Positions 50,511-59,561 of a stretch of 64,000 nt of DNA are shown here, in pieces. The notes below the pieces were generated by a model, which worked only from the letters and a program-made list of their open reading frames with translations, was not told where the DNA came from and ran no database searches. The DNA is taken from the NCBI GenBank assembly GCA_035474375.1, contig DATINJ010000244.1:3345-67344 (forward strand), read 5' to 3'. How positions within the stretch are numbered: position 1 is the first letter of the stretch; each line of letters opens with the position of its first letter. The stretch is from JANNPJ01 sp035474375. GTDB taxonomy: Bacteria > Actinomycetota > Actinomycetes > Actinomycetales > Kineosporiaceae. A program made the translations under genes and the position numbers.

Positions 50511-52463
50511 TCAAGGGCTTGCTCCGTGGACGTCGCGCAGTAGCAGATGCAGTCCCACCGCCAGGGCCAGCACCACGAGTCCGGCAATCACCGGAACCGG
50601 TTCCAGGAAGAGCAGCAACACCGCGGCGACGGTGCAGAGCAGGCGTTCCGGCACCCCGGCCGCGCGAACCAGCCAGCCACCGGTAGCGGCGGCGAGCGCG
50701 GCAACGGCGATCGCCGAGACCAGGGCCGCGAGCAGCACCTCGGGAAACGCGGCCCGACCGAGCAGCGCACTCCCGGCCGGGGTCAGCACGACCGCGAACG
50801 GCACCAGAAAGGCCGGCAGCGTGTAGCGAAACGTGGCGAAGGTGGTTCGGTAGGGGTCGCCACCGGTGATCGCGGCACTCGCCACGGCGGCCAGCGCGGT
50901 CGGCGGGCTGACCTCGGACAGGACGGCGTAGTAGAAGACGAACATGTACGTCTCGGCGTCCCCCACCCCGAGGGTACGCAGGGCCGGGGCGATGATCACG
51001 GCGGCGATCACGAAGGAGGCGGTCACCGGGACGGCGAGACCGAGGACCAGGACCGCGACCGCGGAAAGCGCCGCAGTCAGCAACAGCGCCACCCCGTGAC
51101 CGCCGAAACTCCCTGCCGCGTCGACAATTAGCCCGGAGAGGTTGAGCCCCAGACCGGTCAGCGTGGTGATCCCGACGATGATTCCGGCCGCCGCTGTGGT
51201 CGCGGTAACGGCCAGCACGCTGGTGCTGCCGCGGGCCAGCGCGGCCAACACCAGAGGTGGGGTCATCCGGTCTCGGCGGTCGAGGAACGACAGCGCGAAC
51301 GCGACCGCGGTGGCGATCACCACCGCCCGAAACACCGAGACATCGATCGCCAGCAAGCCAATGATCAAGAACAGCGAGCTGAAGTGGTAGCCCGAGCGCA
51401 GTAGCAACCGGCCGAAGCCGACGCCGCCGAATTCCACCGGCCGAGCCCCGAAGCGGCGGGCATCGATCTCGATCGCCAGCAGGATGCCGAGGTAGTACAG
51501 CAGTGTCGGGACGAGGGCGTACAGCATCACGGTCAGGTAGCTGACTCGCAGGTACTCGGCGATGATGAAGGCCGCCGCACCGAGCGTGGGTGGCGAGAGG
51601 ATGGCGCCGATCCCGGCAGCGGCCAGCACCCCGCCGCCCTGATCGGCCGGATACCCGGCGCGGCGAAGCAGCGGCCAGGCGACCGCGCCCAAGCTCACCG
51701 CAGTCGCCGTCCCGGAACCGGAGACGGTCCCGAGCAGGAACCCGGCCAAGGTCACCGTGCGGCCCGGCGCGGACCGCGAGCGGCGGAACGCGGCCAGAGA
51801 GAGATCAAGGAAGAACCGCGCCGCACCGGACAGTTCCAGTACCGCGCCATAGAGCGCGAACAGCACGATGTAGGTCGCCGCGACGTCGAGTGGGACGCCG
51901 AACAGGCCCTCGGTGGTCATGTACAGCTGCTCGACGATCCGCTGCCCGCCGTAGCCGCGGTGCCCGATCGCCCACCCGGCCGGCAGGTACCCGCCGTAGT
52001 AGGCGTAGAGCAGGAAGCCCACGCAGACCGCCGGCAGCGCCCAGCCGGTGCTTCGCCGGGTGGCCTCGAGCACCAGCAGCACGGCAAGCCCGCCGAACAC
52101 CAGGTCACTGGTTGCCGGGTCGAACGTGCGGCCGACGAAACCGTCCGGGTCGAGTATCGGGTAACCAGCGGCCGCCAGGCCGGCGACGGCCAATCCCCAG
52201 TCCACCGGCGCGGGGCGCCCGCCGGGCTGCCCGTCCCAACGGAAGCAAATGAAGATCAGCGCCAGGGTGACGGCGAGAAACGCTGCCCGGTAAGGCAATC
52301 CGCCATGCGGATCGGGGACGAAGACCCGGTACACGGCAAATACCGACAGCGCCGCGGCGACCACCAGCACCGCGCGTCGAATCCACGTCGACAGCCCGGC
52401 TTCCGGCCGTTCGACGTCGACGTCCGGCTCCATCGGTGGCGCCGATCCCCTCGACTCGGTCAC
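50511..52463 (-). CDS. TRAP transporter fused 4TM/12TM permease
   Basis: About 650 residues with some 16-18 hydrophobic helices. The N-terminal small-subunit-like part is followed by the DctM-like large subunit (GTVSGSGTATAVSLGAVAWP, then GAILSPPTLGAAAFIIAEYL). These motifs are diagnostic of TAXI-linked fused permeases. It uses an ion gradient to import the solute bound by the lipoprotein encoded alongside. Start uncertain: GTG 52463 or ATG 52433; neither has a good ribosome site, and 52514 is also open. Confidence 0.87.
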   Translation of the reverse strand: MTESRGSAPPMEPDVDVERPEAGLSTWIRRAVLVVAAALSVFAVYRVFVPDPHGGLPYRAAFLAVTLALIFICFRWDGQPGGRPAPVDWGLAVAGLAAAGYPILDPDGFVGRTFDPATSDLVFGGLAVLLVLEATRRSTGWALPAVCVGFLLYAYYGGYLPAGWAIGHRGYGGQRIVEQLYMTTEGLFGVPLDVAATYIVLFALYGAVLELSGAARFFLDLSLAAFRRSRSAPGRTVTLAGFLLGTVSGSGTATAVSLGAVAWPLLRRAGYPADQGGGVLAAAGIGAILSPPTLGAAAFIIAEYLRVSYLTVMLYALVPTLLYYLGILLAIEIDARRFGARPVEFGGVGFGRLLLRSGYHFSSLFLIIGLLAIDVSVFRAVVIATAVAFALSFLDRRDRMTPPLVLAALARGSTSVLAVTATTAAAGIIVGITTLTGLGLNLSGLIVDAAGSFGGHGVALLLTAALSAVAVLVLGLAVPVTASFVIAAVIIAPALRTLGVGDAETYMFVFYYAVLSEVSPPTALAAVASAAITGGDPYRTTFATFRYTLPAFLVPFAVVLTPAGSALLGRAAFPEVLLAALVSAIAVAALAAATGGWLVRAAGVPERLLCTVAAVLLLFLEPVPVIAGLVVLALAVGLHLLLRDVHGASP

Positions 52464-52534
52464 CCGGTCACGGTAGATCACCCGATAACGGACAGTCCAC
52501 CCTGATCGGGCCATTTACCCCAGCGGCGACACGA

Positions 52535-53323
52535 TCAGGCGTCGCGACGAGTCAGGACGACGATCCCGACGGCCAGCACCGCGATCACCCATCCGAGCAG
52601 CACGAACAACCCCGACCAGGGGGACAGCAAGCTGAACGGTCCGGATCCGTCGGGCACCTGGGCGTAGACCGCTTGGGCTGCGGCGATCGGCACGTAGGGC
52701 AGCACGCGGTGCTCCAGTTCCGCCGGCAAGGCCGGACCCAGCATCGCCGGCAGGATCAGCAACCCGGCGACGAAGACCGTGATGGCGACGGCGGTGTGCC
52801 GAAGAGCAGCGCCGAGACCCAGTCCGAACAGTGCCATCGCCACGGCATAGCCAGTGGCACCAGCGACCGCTCGCAGCGCCCCTGGATCGCCGAGCCCGGC
52901 GCCGGGATCCCCGATCATCGCCTGGCAGACACCGAAGGCAGCCAAGCACGTCGGTCCCAGCACTGCCGCCGTGACGACGGCCAGGACCAGCGCCTTGGCC
53001 AACAGCAACGGCCACCGCCGAGCGACCGCCGTCAGACTCGCACGGATCAGCCCACTGCCATGCTCGCCGGTCATCTGCAGAATCCCGAAGACGCCGATGA
53101 TCAGGGCGGACAGGTCGAGCCCGATGAACGTCACGTCGATCGCCTTGTCGAGACTCGGTGTCACCTCACCGCTGCGGATCTGGCCGCCGTAGCCGTGACC
53201 GAAAGCGGCGCTGAAAGCCACCGTGAGGATCGCCGTGCACCCGAGGATGATCCAGGTCGAGCGGAGCGAGCGCAGCTTGGTCCACTCCGACCGGGCCACC
53301 CGGCCGAACGTCACCCCGGTCAT
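52535..53323 (-). CDS. ABC-2 type transporter permease
   Basis: 262 residues. The N-terminal GRVARSEWTKLRSLRSTWI is the typical lead-in of single-operon ABC-2 permeases. Six hydrophobic helices follow (among them LDLSALIIGVFGILQ, LLAKALVLAVVTAAVLGP and LFVLLGWVIAVLAVGIVVL). It forms an exporter with the ATPase encoded immediately upstream (ATGA overlap). The adjoining DesK/LuxR two-component system is divergent. Confidence 0.88.
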   Translation of the reverse strand: MTGVTFGRVARSEWTKLRSLRSTWIILGCTAILTVAFSAAFGHGYGGQIRSGEVTPSLDKAIDVTFIGLDLSALIIGVFGILQMTGEHGSGLIRASLTAVARRWPLLLAKALVLAVVTAAVLGPTCLAAFGVCQAMIGDPGAGLGDPGALRAVAGATGYAVAMALFGLGLGAALRHTAVAITVFVAGLLILPAMLGPALPAELEHRVLPYVPIAAAQAVYAQVPDGSGPFSLLSPWSGLFVLLGWVIAVLAVGIVVLTRRDA

Positions 53324-54237
53324 AACGATCCGCCGCGGTCGGTGCCGAACTCCACCGCTGCCCGGGTGAGCTGCAGGTAGGCCTGTTCCAGCGAAGCTCG
53401 TTGGGGTGCGAGCTCGTACAGCACGAGCCCTTTTTCGGCCGCCAGCTCGCCGATCGACTCGGCACTCGCCCCGCGCACTCGCAGCAGGCCCGGCTCGACC
53501 GGAGTCACCGTTGCGGCCCGCTCGAGGAGCAGCTCGGCCAGATCCGTGGCCTGCGGAGAACGAACCAGGACCTGGTTCACGCCGACCCGCGCGATCAGGT
53601 CCTGTACCGGGGTGTCCGCGAGCAACCGGCCACGGCCGATGATCAGGAGATGATCGGCGGTCACGGCCATCTCGCTCATCAGGTGGCTGGAGATCAGCAC
53701 GGTGCGGCCCTCGGCGGCCAGTGTCTTCAGCAGGGTGCGGATCCAGATCACGCCGTCGGGATCGAGCCCGTTCACCGGCTCGTCCAGGATGATCACCGCC
53801 GGGTCGCCGATCAGAGCGGCCGCGATTCCGAGCCGCTGGGCCATTCCCAACGAGAAGCCACCCGCCCTGCGCCGCGCTACCGATTCCAAACCGGCCAGCG
53901 CAAGGACGTCCCACACCCGGGCCGGGGGAATGCCATGCGTCTGAGCCAGCGCAAGCAGGTGATGAAACGCGGTGCGGCCCTTGTGAAACGACTTGGCCTC
54001 CAGCAAGGCGCCAGCCTGTCGCAGCGGAGCGGCATGCCGGGTGTACGGGCGGCCGGCGATGGTCGCGATCCCCGAGGCGGGACGATCAAGCCCCACAATC
54101 ATTCGCATGGTCGTGGACTTGCCTGCGCCGTTCGGCCCCAGGAATCCAGTCACCTGGCCAGGGCGGACCGTGCAGGACAGATTGTCAACGGCGATCTTGT
54201 CGCCATATCGCTTGGTGAGTTCGTGGATTTCAATCAT
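53320..54237 (-). CDS. ABC transporter ATP-binding protein
   Basis: 305 residues. Walker A GPNGAGKSTTMRMI, ABC signature FSLGMAQRLGIAAAL, Walker B VIILDEPVNGLDPDG and the switch His in LISSHLMSEM. The C-terminal extension is as in drug/lantibiotic exporters. First gene of a two-gene exporter operon. Its promoter region is shared with the divergent sensor kinase at 54405. Confidence 0.92.
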   Translation of the reverse strand: MIEIHELTKRYGDKIAVDNLSCTVRPGQVTGFLGPNGAGKSTTMRMIVGLDRPASGIATIAGRPYTRHAAPLRQAGALLEAKSFHKGRTAFHHLLALAQTHGIPPARVWDVLALAGLESVARRRAGGFSLGMAQRLGIAAALIGDPAVIILDEPVNGLDPDGVIWIRTLLKTLAAEGRTVLISSHLMSEMAVTADHLLIIGRGRLLADTPVQDLIARVGVNQVLVRSPQATDLAELLLERAATVTPVEPGLLRVRGASAESIGELAAEKGLVLYELAPQRASLEQAYLQLTRAAVEFGTDRGGSL

Positions 54238-54338
54238 GGTCTCTACTGAATCCCGCCCCCGGTCAGGGACGACAGTGCCGGTCGCGGGGTACCGACCGGA
54301 CGAAAGATGTTCAGTGATGACGCGGAAACGACTTTGGA

Positions 54339-54361
54339 CTACGGGCGCACTACTTTCGTAG
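54339..54361. promoter_or_regulatory. Inverted repeat between the exporter and DesK/LuxR genes
   Basis: CTACG at 54339-54343 and CGTAG at 54357-54361 form an inverted repeat with a 13-base spacer, 44 bases before the kinase start. It lies in the 167-base divergent region and could be the site of the LuxR-type regulator encoded at 55645. Confidence 0.35.
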
Positions 54362-54404
54362 GGACTTCAGGCCGACAACGGCGCCGCCCGCGTACCGTGG
54401 TGGG

Positions 54405-55655
54405 GTGGACACGGCGATCAGACGCGCGGCGGTGGAGGACGTCTGTGTCACGGCGGCCGCGGTCTTCATCTCCGTGCTGGTGATGCGGGTTCCCACGCCG
54501 ATCCTCGAACCGCTCGGTGGCGCGACGATCACGGCCCAGGTCGCGCTGGCGGGATGCTTGCTGTGGCGACGACGAGCGCCGCTCACCGTCCTGTGGATTG
54601 CCACCCTCGCGGCCGCGTCCATCACGCTTGCGGAGACGGTGTCGCCGGGCAGCCTCGTGCCGGCCGGCCTCGGGCCAACCAGACTGCCGTGGATCCCGCC
54701 CGCGGCACCGTTCGCGGTGTACAGCGCGATGGTCTACGGCCGGGACCGGCGCACCGCCTGGGTGGCCGCGCTGGTCCTGACGGTTCTCGGCTGGCATTTC
54801 TGGGATGCTCCGGCGGACGCCCGGTGGCCCGTTCAGAGCGTGCTGTTCATCGGTGGCCCTGCGCTGCTGGGGTTGTACGTCGCCGCCCGCCAGCGCCTGT
54901 TGGGCTCGCTCGTCGACCGGGCCGAGCGGGCCGAACGGGAGCAATACCTGCTGGCGGAGCGAGTTCTCGCGGAGGAACGCTCACGGGTGGCGGCGGAGAT
55001 GCACGACGTCGTCACGCATCGGGTCAGCCTGATGGTGTTGCAGGCTGGGGCGCTGCGGGTCAGTAGCGCGAACGAGGAGGTCCGGTTGGCCGCCGAGGAA
55101 CTGCGAATGACCGGGTGCCGGGCGCTGGAAGAGTTGCGCGATCTCATCGGACTGTTGCACGGAACCGCCGTCGGCGTCGTCGACGACCTCTCGCCGGAAG
55201 CGCTCGGCGCCCCGACCGCTGTGCCAAACCTGGCCGCATTGGTGGACGAATCACGGTCGGTGGGAGTTCGGGTCGAACTGCTCGAGGAGGGCAGCCCGGC
55301 TGTGTTGGCGCCGATCATCGCGCGCACCGCGCACCGCGTCGTCCAGGAAGCCCTGACGAACGTGCGCAAGCACGCTCCCGGGGCGAGCGCGCAGGTACAC
55401 GTCCGCTACCTGCCGACTGGAGTGCGGCTCAGCGTCCGGAACACGGCGCCCACCCGGCCAGTCGATTCCGCGCTGTCCACCGCAGGCTCCGGCTCCGGGC
55501 TGACCGGCCTGCGACAGCGGATCGAACTGATCAACGGCTCCTTGCAGGCAGGGCCTGCGCGCGACCCGGCGCACGTCGGCGGGTTCCACGTCGAGGCGTG
55601 CCTACCCGCCGACATTGCGGTCGCTGAGACGGCGGGGTCTTCCCGTGAATCGTGA
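54405..55655 (+). CDS. DesK-type sensor histidine kinase (HisKA_3)
   Basis: 416 residues. Four to five hydrophobic helices in residues ~10-160. The dimerisation/H-box is RVAAEMHDVVTHRVSLMVL, the NarL/DesK form. The ATPase domain follows (VVQEALTNVRKHAP for the N-box; GSGLTGLRQRIELINGS for the G-box). GTG start at 54405. It overlaps the response regulator by 11 bases and is divergent from an ABC exporter that it probably controls. Confidence 0.9.
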   Translation: MDTAIRRAAVEDVCVTAAAVFISVLVMRVPTPILEPLGGATITAQVALAGCLLWRRRAPLTVLWIATLAAASITLAETVSPGSLVPAGLGPTRLPWIPPAAPFAVYSAMVYGRDRRTAWVAALVLTVLGWHFWDAPADARWPVQSVLFIGGPALLGLYVAARQRLLGSLVDRAERAEREQYLLAERVLAEERSRVAAEMHDVVTHRVSLMVLQAGALRVSSANEEVRLAAEELRMTGCRALEELRDLIGLLHGTAVGVVDDLSPEALGAPTAVPNLAALVDESRSVGVRVELLEEGSPAVLAPIIARTAHRVVQEALTNVRKHAPGASAQVHVRYLPTGVRLSVRNTAPTRPVDSALSTAGSGSGLTGLRQRIELINGSLQAGPARDPAHVGGFHVEACLPADIAVAETAGSSRES

Positions 55656-56364
55656 GCTGACCCGGGTTCTGGTGGTCGATGACGAGCCGATGGTTTGTGC
55701 GCACCTGGTGACGATCCTTGGCTCGGCCGCCGATATCGACGTCGTTGACCAGGCCTATGACGGGGCCGCCGCGGTGGACTCGGTCCTACGACACCGACCC
55801 GACGTCGTCCTGATGGATCTTCGGATGCCCGGCGTGGACGGCTTGACCGCTATCGAACGGATCGCCGCGTTCCGCAACCCCCCGGTGATCGTGGCGCTCA
55901 CCACCTTCGACGCCGACCACTATGTCTTTCGCGCGCTGACTGCCGGCGCCGCCGGCTTCCTGCTCAAGTCCACTCCACCGGAAGATCTGATCGATCTGGT
56001 CCGAGTCGCCGCCGAAGGGCACACCGTCCTCTCCCCCGCTGCCACCCGACGGCTTTTGGTCACCGCCAGGGAGCAACAACGATCTCGGGACGACGGCCTC
56101 GCCCGGCTGAGCGAACTCACCGAGCGCGAGATTCAGGTCCTGATCGGCATCGGTGAAGGGCTGTCCAACGCGCAGATCGGGGCGCGTCTCTACCTCACCG
56201 AGGCGACCGTCAAGGGCTATGTCTCCCGGCTGCTCACCAAACTGGAATGCGCCAACCGCACCCAGGCCGGCCTGCTCGCGCACCAGGCCGGCCTCCTCCC
56301 CGCTCAACCCAGCGCTCAATCCCCGCCGGGTGTCCGCACCGGGCCCAGCTCGGACAGCTGGTAG
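55645..56364 (+). CDS. LuxR/NarL-family response regulator
   Basis: 239 residues from the GTG at 55645. Receiver: VLVVDDEPMVCAHLV, phospho-Asp in VVLMDLRMPGVDG, Lys in GFLLKSTPPEDL. The C-terminal LuxR helix-turn-helix has LTEREIQVLIGIGEGLSN and LYLTEATVKGYVSRLLTKL. Partner of the kinase it overlaps. Its last 49 bases overlap the end of the convergent DUF2236 gene, so the C-terminal ~15 residues (Ser/Pro-rich) share DNA with that gene. Confidence 0.9.
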   Translation: MNRELTRVLVVDDEPMVCAHLVTILGSAADIDVVDQAYDGAAAVDSVLRHRPDVVLMDLRMPGVDGLTAIERIAAFRNPPVIVALTTFDADHYVFRALTAGAAGFLLKSTPPEDLIDLVRVAAEGHTVLSPAATRRLLVTAREQQRSRDDGLARLSELTEREIQVLIGIGEGLSNAQIGARLYLTEATVKGYVSRLLTKLECANRTQAGLLAHQAGLLPAQPSAQSPPGVRTGPSSDSW

Positions 56365-57191
56365 CCGTCTGGATAGGTATCGCTCGCCATGCCGGGGGTG
56401 AACCACGAACCGTCGTCCGGTGGTTGCCGTCGAACCACCGCCCGGCGCCCCGCCAGAGCCCCCCGCACCACCGCCTGGGTCGTGCGCCGTGGCGCCGGCA
56501 GACCGAGCGCAGCGCAGAGCCGGGGATCGAGGAACTCGCCGGCGACTTCCGCCGTCCGTTTCCGCAACGGTCCGGGTAGCCGCGAGGCGAGAAACGGCAA
56601 GGTGCGGCCGGTCAGCCGAGCACCCTGCGGGCTGTACCTGACCTCCCGAGCCTCGTACTCGTCGAGGAAGTCGGCCATCGCAGCATACGAGCCGGGGATC
56701 GAACGGATGCCCATCCGCCGGCCGAGTTCGGTGTAGAACCGATGGGTGGCGTCCAGCTCCAGAGCGGAGACCGGTCGCCAGCCGAACCGTTCCGCGAACC
56801 GGGTGGGCACCACCGCGAAGGTGGTGAGGATGTACCGGTAGTCGTCCTGCTCGATGTCCCACCGGTGGTGCATCCGGTTCAACCGACGGATCACCTCCCG
56901 GGAGCGGGGATGGTCCAACCCCTGCTCGAACAGCTCGTACATCATCAGGCCGGTGTCCCGGGCCCGCTTCATCGTCTGGTTCTCGATCTCGCCGGTCTCC
57001 GCCAGCAGAACGGCCATTCTGGGAACGGCGAAAGACCGGTAGAACGCCAGGTTCCAGCCGAACCGGAACTCCCACGGCAGCTCCACCATCGACGTCAGCC
57101 GGTAGATCGCCTCGAACTCCTGCTCGACGTCCATCGTCTCGATCTGCCGCAACCGCTCGTACCGCTGCGGATGCGCCCGGAACCGCTTCAT
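56316..57191 (-). CDS. Oxygenase MpaB family protein (DUF2236)
   Basis: About 291 residues from the ATG at 57191 (ATG at 57245 is possible); the family start KRFRAHPQRYERLRQIETMD supports 57191. DUF2236 features are LPWEFRFGWNLAFYRSFAVP, NRMHHRWDI (His-His) and GWRPVSALELDATHRFYTEL. Family members bind heme or iron and include latex-clearing and MpaB-like oxygenases, but most are uncharacterised. The C-terminus has a basic patch (RRTTQAVVRG). The 3' end overlaps the LuxR gene by 49 bases tail to tail. Confidence 0.8.
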   Translation of the reverse strand: MKRFRAHPQRYERLRQIETMDVEQEFEAIYRLTSMVELPWEFRFGWNLAFYRSFAVPRMAVLLAETGEIENQTMKRARDTGLMMYELFEQGLDHPRSREVIRRLNRMHHRWDIEQDDYRYILTTFAVVPTRFAERFGWRPVSALELDATHRFYTELGRRMGIRSIPGSYAAMADFLDEYEAREVRYSPQGARLTGRTLPFLASRLPGPLRKRTAEVAGEFLDPRLCAALGLPAPRRTTQAVVRGALAGRRAVVRRQPPDDGSWFTPGMASDTYPDGYQLSELGPVRTPGGD

Positions 57192-57287
57192 CGTCCCCTC
57201 ACGTGACTGTCTCGCCTGGTCGTCGTCCAGCGAGCACTTTGTCATGATCTGCGATCTCCCCGCGTCGCCCCGCTGCCCGACGAGCGC

Positions 57288-57407
57288 CAAGATCGCCCTG
57301 CCCGACCGGCATCAAGATCGCCAGGTGTGCCCGACCAGCACCAAGATCGCCAGGTGTGCCCGCTTTGAGGCCGACAATGGGCCCATTAGCGGGCACAGTT
57401 GGCGATC
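57288..57407. repeat. Tandem repeat arms and 63-base palindromic element, copy C
   Basis: CAAGATCGCC begins at 57288, 57313 and 57342, each followed by a Cys/Gly-rich GTGTGCCCG-like tail, giving periods of 25 and 29 bases. The third unit is also the left arm (57345-57363) of a palindrome whose right arm is 57389-57407, complementary at 17 of 19 bases and exactly 63 bases overall. It lies in the 292-base gap between the DUF2236 start and the kinase end; no gene is evident there. The extra arms look like partial duplications of the element. Confidence 0.7.
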
Positions 57408-57421
57408 ACCTCCACCCCATC

Positions 57422-57441
57422 CCGTGATCATGCACGGTTGC
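57422..57441. repeat. 20-base repeat, single arm
   Basis: CCGTGATCATGCACGGTTGC here is identical to the left arm of the hairpin at 62579-62598. No complementary second arm follows nearby, only a weak partial match (CCGTGAT). It appears to be a half copy of a dispersed palindromic element. Confidence 0.7.
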
Positions 57442-57483
57442 CCACCCATGAGCCGTGATATGCCAGCAGGGCAAGGTGCTGGG

Positions 57484-58725
57484 TTACACCGAGAGCGGGT
57501 GGGGTTCGCGGGCCTCGGGGGACGGCGTGGGTTGGGACGTCGGCACGGGAAAGGCCACCTCGACGAACAGGCCGCCGGACAGCCGGGACCGTACCGTCAG
57601 GGTGGCATCGTGCGCGGCGGCGATCGCGCTCACGATCGAAAGCCCGAGGCCATGATGGCCGTCATCGGCGACCCGGTGCAGCCGCTGGAACGGTTCGACC
57701 AGGCGCTCAACCTGATCCGGCGCGATCACGGCACCGCTGTTCGCGATGTAGAACACCAGCCGGTCGCCCTGGGCCCGAGTTCCGATCTCCACCCAGCCGC
57801 CGGGCTTGTTGTGATGCACCGCGTTGTCCAGCAGATTGGCGACCAGTCGTTCGATCAGCGGCGGGTCGCCGAGGATCGTCGCCGCCGAGATCGCCGGATC
57901 GACCTGCAGGCCGAGCCGATCGATCTCCGGGCTCCGGTCCCGGAGCACCCGCTCGATCAGCGAACCCAGGTCGAGCGCCTGATACCGATCTCGGCCGTGC
58001 TCGCTCTCGGAAAGCGTGATCAACGATTCCAGCAGTCGTCCGCGTTGCTCGCTGATCGCCAGCAGCCGCTGGAAGTTCGATCGGAACGATTCCACCGTGG
58101 CATCCGGGTCGATCAACGGTTCCTCGAGCAGCGCGTGTTCCACGGTGAGCGGGGTGCGCAATTCGTGCGCGGCATTCGCGACGAACCGCTTGTGACCCTC
58201 GAGCGCCACTTCCAGCCGGGCCAGCAGGCTGTCGATGGTGTCCGCGAGGTCCTTGATCTCGTGCCGACGACCCGTGATCCCCAGCCGTTCATGCAGGTTG
58301 CGCGCGGAGATCTGGCGAAGCGTCGCGGTCATCATGCGCACCGGGCGGAGCACCCGACCGGCGATCAGCCAGCCCAGGGGGATCGCAAACAGGGCCACGA
58401 TCAGCAGCGCGATCCCGGCCAGAATCAGCAACTGGTACAAGTCCGGCGACGGATCTTGCGGCTGCGGAATCCGGACCGTAGGCCCTGCCCAGGAGCCGTC
58501 AGGCAAGACCGGCACCCCATCCACCTTTGAAACCCGTGGGGCCTCCACATCCGCCCTGTCTCTGTCCTGGGATCTCCAGATCAGCAGATAGGTGATCACC
58601 AGCAAGGCCACGCCCAGCACGATCGTGAGCACGCTGTAGGAAAGGGCCAGTCGCACCCGCAACCGCAGCGGAACATCGGCAGCGAGCCCGGCCCGGGACC
58701 GCAAGGAGCGCAGGAAAGAGGGCAT
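57484..58725 (-). CDS. Sensor histidine kinase (OmpR-partner type)
   Basis: 413 residues. Two transmembrane helices (LALSYSVLTIVLGVALLVIT and LILAGIALLIVALFAIPLGW) flank a ~65-residue outer loop. A HAMP follows, then the H-box VANAAHELRTPLTVE, N-box LLDNAVHHNKPGG and G2 GHHGLGLSIVSAIA. It starts one base after the regulator stop (ATG at 58725). With that regulator it probably senses envelope stress or an antibiotic and controls the ABC transporter on the other strand (inference). Confidence 0.9.
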   Translation of the reverse strand: MPSFLRSLRSRAGLAADVPLRLRVRLALSYSVLTIVLGVALLVITYLLIWRSQDRDRADVEAPRVSKVDGVPVLPDGSWAGPTVRIPQPQDPSPDLYQLLILAGIALLIVALFAIPLGWLIAGRVLRPVRMMTATLRQISARNLHERLGITGRRHEIKDLADTIDSLLARLEVALEGHKRFVANAAHELRTPLTVEHALLEEPLIDPDATVESFRSNFQRLLAISEQRGRLLESLITLSESEHGRDRYQALDLGSLIERVLRDRSPEIDRLGLQVDPAISAATILGDPPLIERLVANLLDNAVHHNKPGGWVEIGTRAQGDRLVFYIANSGAVIAPDQVERLVEPFQRLHRVADDGHHGLGLSIVSAIAAAHDATLTVRSRLSGGLFVEVAFPVPTSQPTPSPEAREPHPLSV

Positions 58726-58726
58726 C

Positions 58727-59380
58727 TCAAATCCGATATCCGCCGCGGGCAATGGTTTCGATCAGCGGCGGATCACCGAGCTTCATCCGCAGTCGGTTGA
58801 TCGTCGCCTTCACCGTGGTGGTGAACGGGTCGATCGCCTCGTCCCAGACCCGTTCCAGCAATTCCTCGGCCGACACCAGCCGATTCCGCCCGGCGAGCAG
58901 GTACTCCAGCACGGCGAACTCTTTGGGGCTCAGTGCCAGCCGCACCCCGGCGCGGGTGACGATCCGCAGCGACGGATCGAGCCGCAGGTCGCCGTGCACC
59001 AGGACCGGCGGGACCGCCGGCTGGGAGCGCCGGCCGAGCGCCCGGATCCTGGCGACCAGCTCGGCAAAGGCGAAGGGCTTCGGCAGGTAGTCGTCGGCTC
59101 CCAGGCTGAATCCGTCCACCCGGTCGGCAATCGTGCTCGATGCGGTGAGCATCAACACCCGGGAGGACGACGCCCGCGCCACCATCGACCGGCAGACCTC
59201 GTCCCCGTGGACGCCGGGAAGGTCCCGATCCAGGACGACGACGTCGTAATCGACCACCGCACCGCGTTCCAGCGCGTCTGCGCCGTCGTAGACGACGTCG
59301 ACTGCCATCCCCTCCCGGCGCAACACCCGCGCCACCGTGTCGGCGAGTTCGGCGTGATCCTCAACCACCAGCACCCTCAT
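58727..59380 (-). CDS. OmpR/PhoB-family response regulator
   Basis: 217 residues from the ATG at 59380, preceded by GAGGGG at spacing 6. Receiver: VLVVEDHAELADTV, phospho-Asp in VVVLDRDLPGVHG, Thr in LMLTASSTI, Lys in YLPKPFAFAEL. Winged helix: LALSPKEFAVLEYLLAGRN, then TTVKATINRLRMKLGDPP. Divergent from the ABC ATPase gene with a 181-base region that contains direct repeats of OmpR spacing and an inverted repeat. Confidence 0.92.
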   Translation of the reverse strand: MRVLVVEDHAELADTVARVLRREGMAVDVVYDGADALERGAVVDYDVVVLDRDLPGVHGDEVCRSMVARASSSRVLMLTASSTIADRVDGFSLGADDYLPKPFAFAELVARIRALGRRSQPAVPPVLVHGDLRLDPSLRIVTRAGVRLALSPKEFAVLEYLLAGRNRLVSAEELLERVWDEAIDPFTTTVKATINRLRMKLGDPPLIETIARGGYRI

Positions 59381-59452
59381 TGCGCACCCCTCAGGCGGGC
59401 CCCACCGCTCGCTTGTCGGTATCAGGTTCTCCATCGAGGTTATCCCGCACCC

Positions 59453-59494
59453 GTCACAGCGCGGTCACAACAGCACTGACCGCGTTGTGACCGC
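59453..59494. promoter_or_regulatory. OmpR-type operator between regulator and ABC operon
   Basis: GTCACA occurs at 59453-59458 and 59464-59469, 11 bases apart, as OmpR-family dimers require. The second copy lies in the left arm of a perfect 11-base inverted repeat: GCGGTCACAAC (59461-59471), 12-base spacer, GTTGTGACCGC (59484-59494). It is 67 bases before the GTG of the ABC ATPase gene, well placed to activate it. Confidence 0.65.
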
Positions 59495-59561
59495 CTGCCC
59501 TCTAGAACTGCCTCATCAAGGCTCTGTTCGGAGCAGATTCGACCACCTGAGATGAGGAACC

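Noticed and set aside
57288..57363. Possible CRISPR array (CAAGATCGCC repeated three times)
   Set aside because: Only three units, uneven periods of 25 and 29 bases, nearly identical spacers and no cas genes; it belongs to the palindromic element family.
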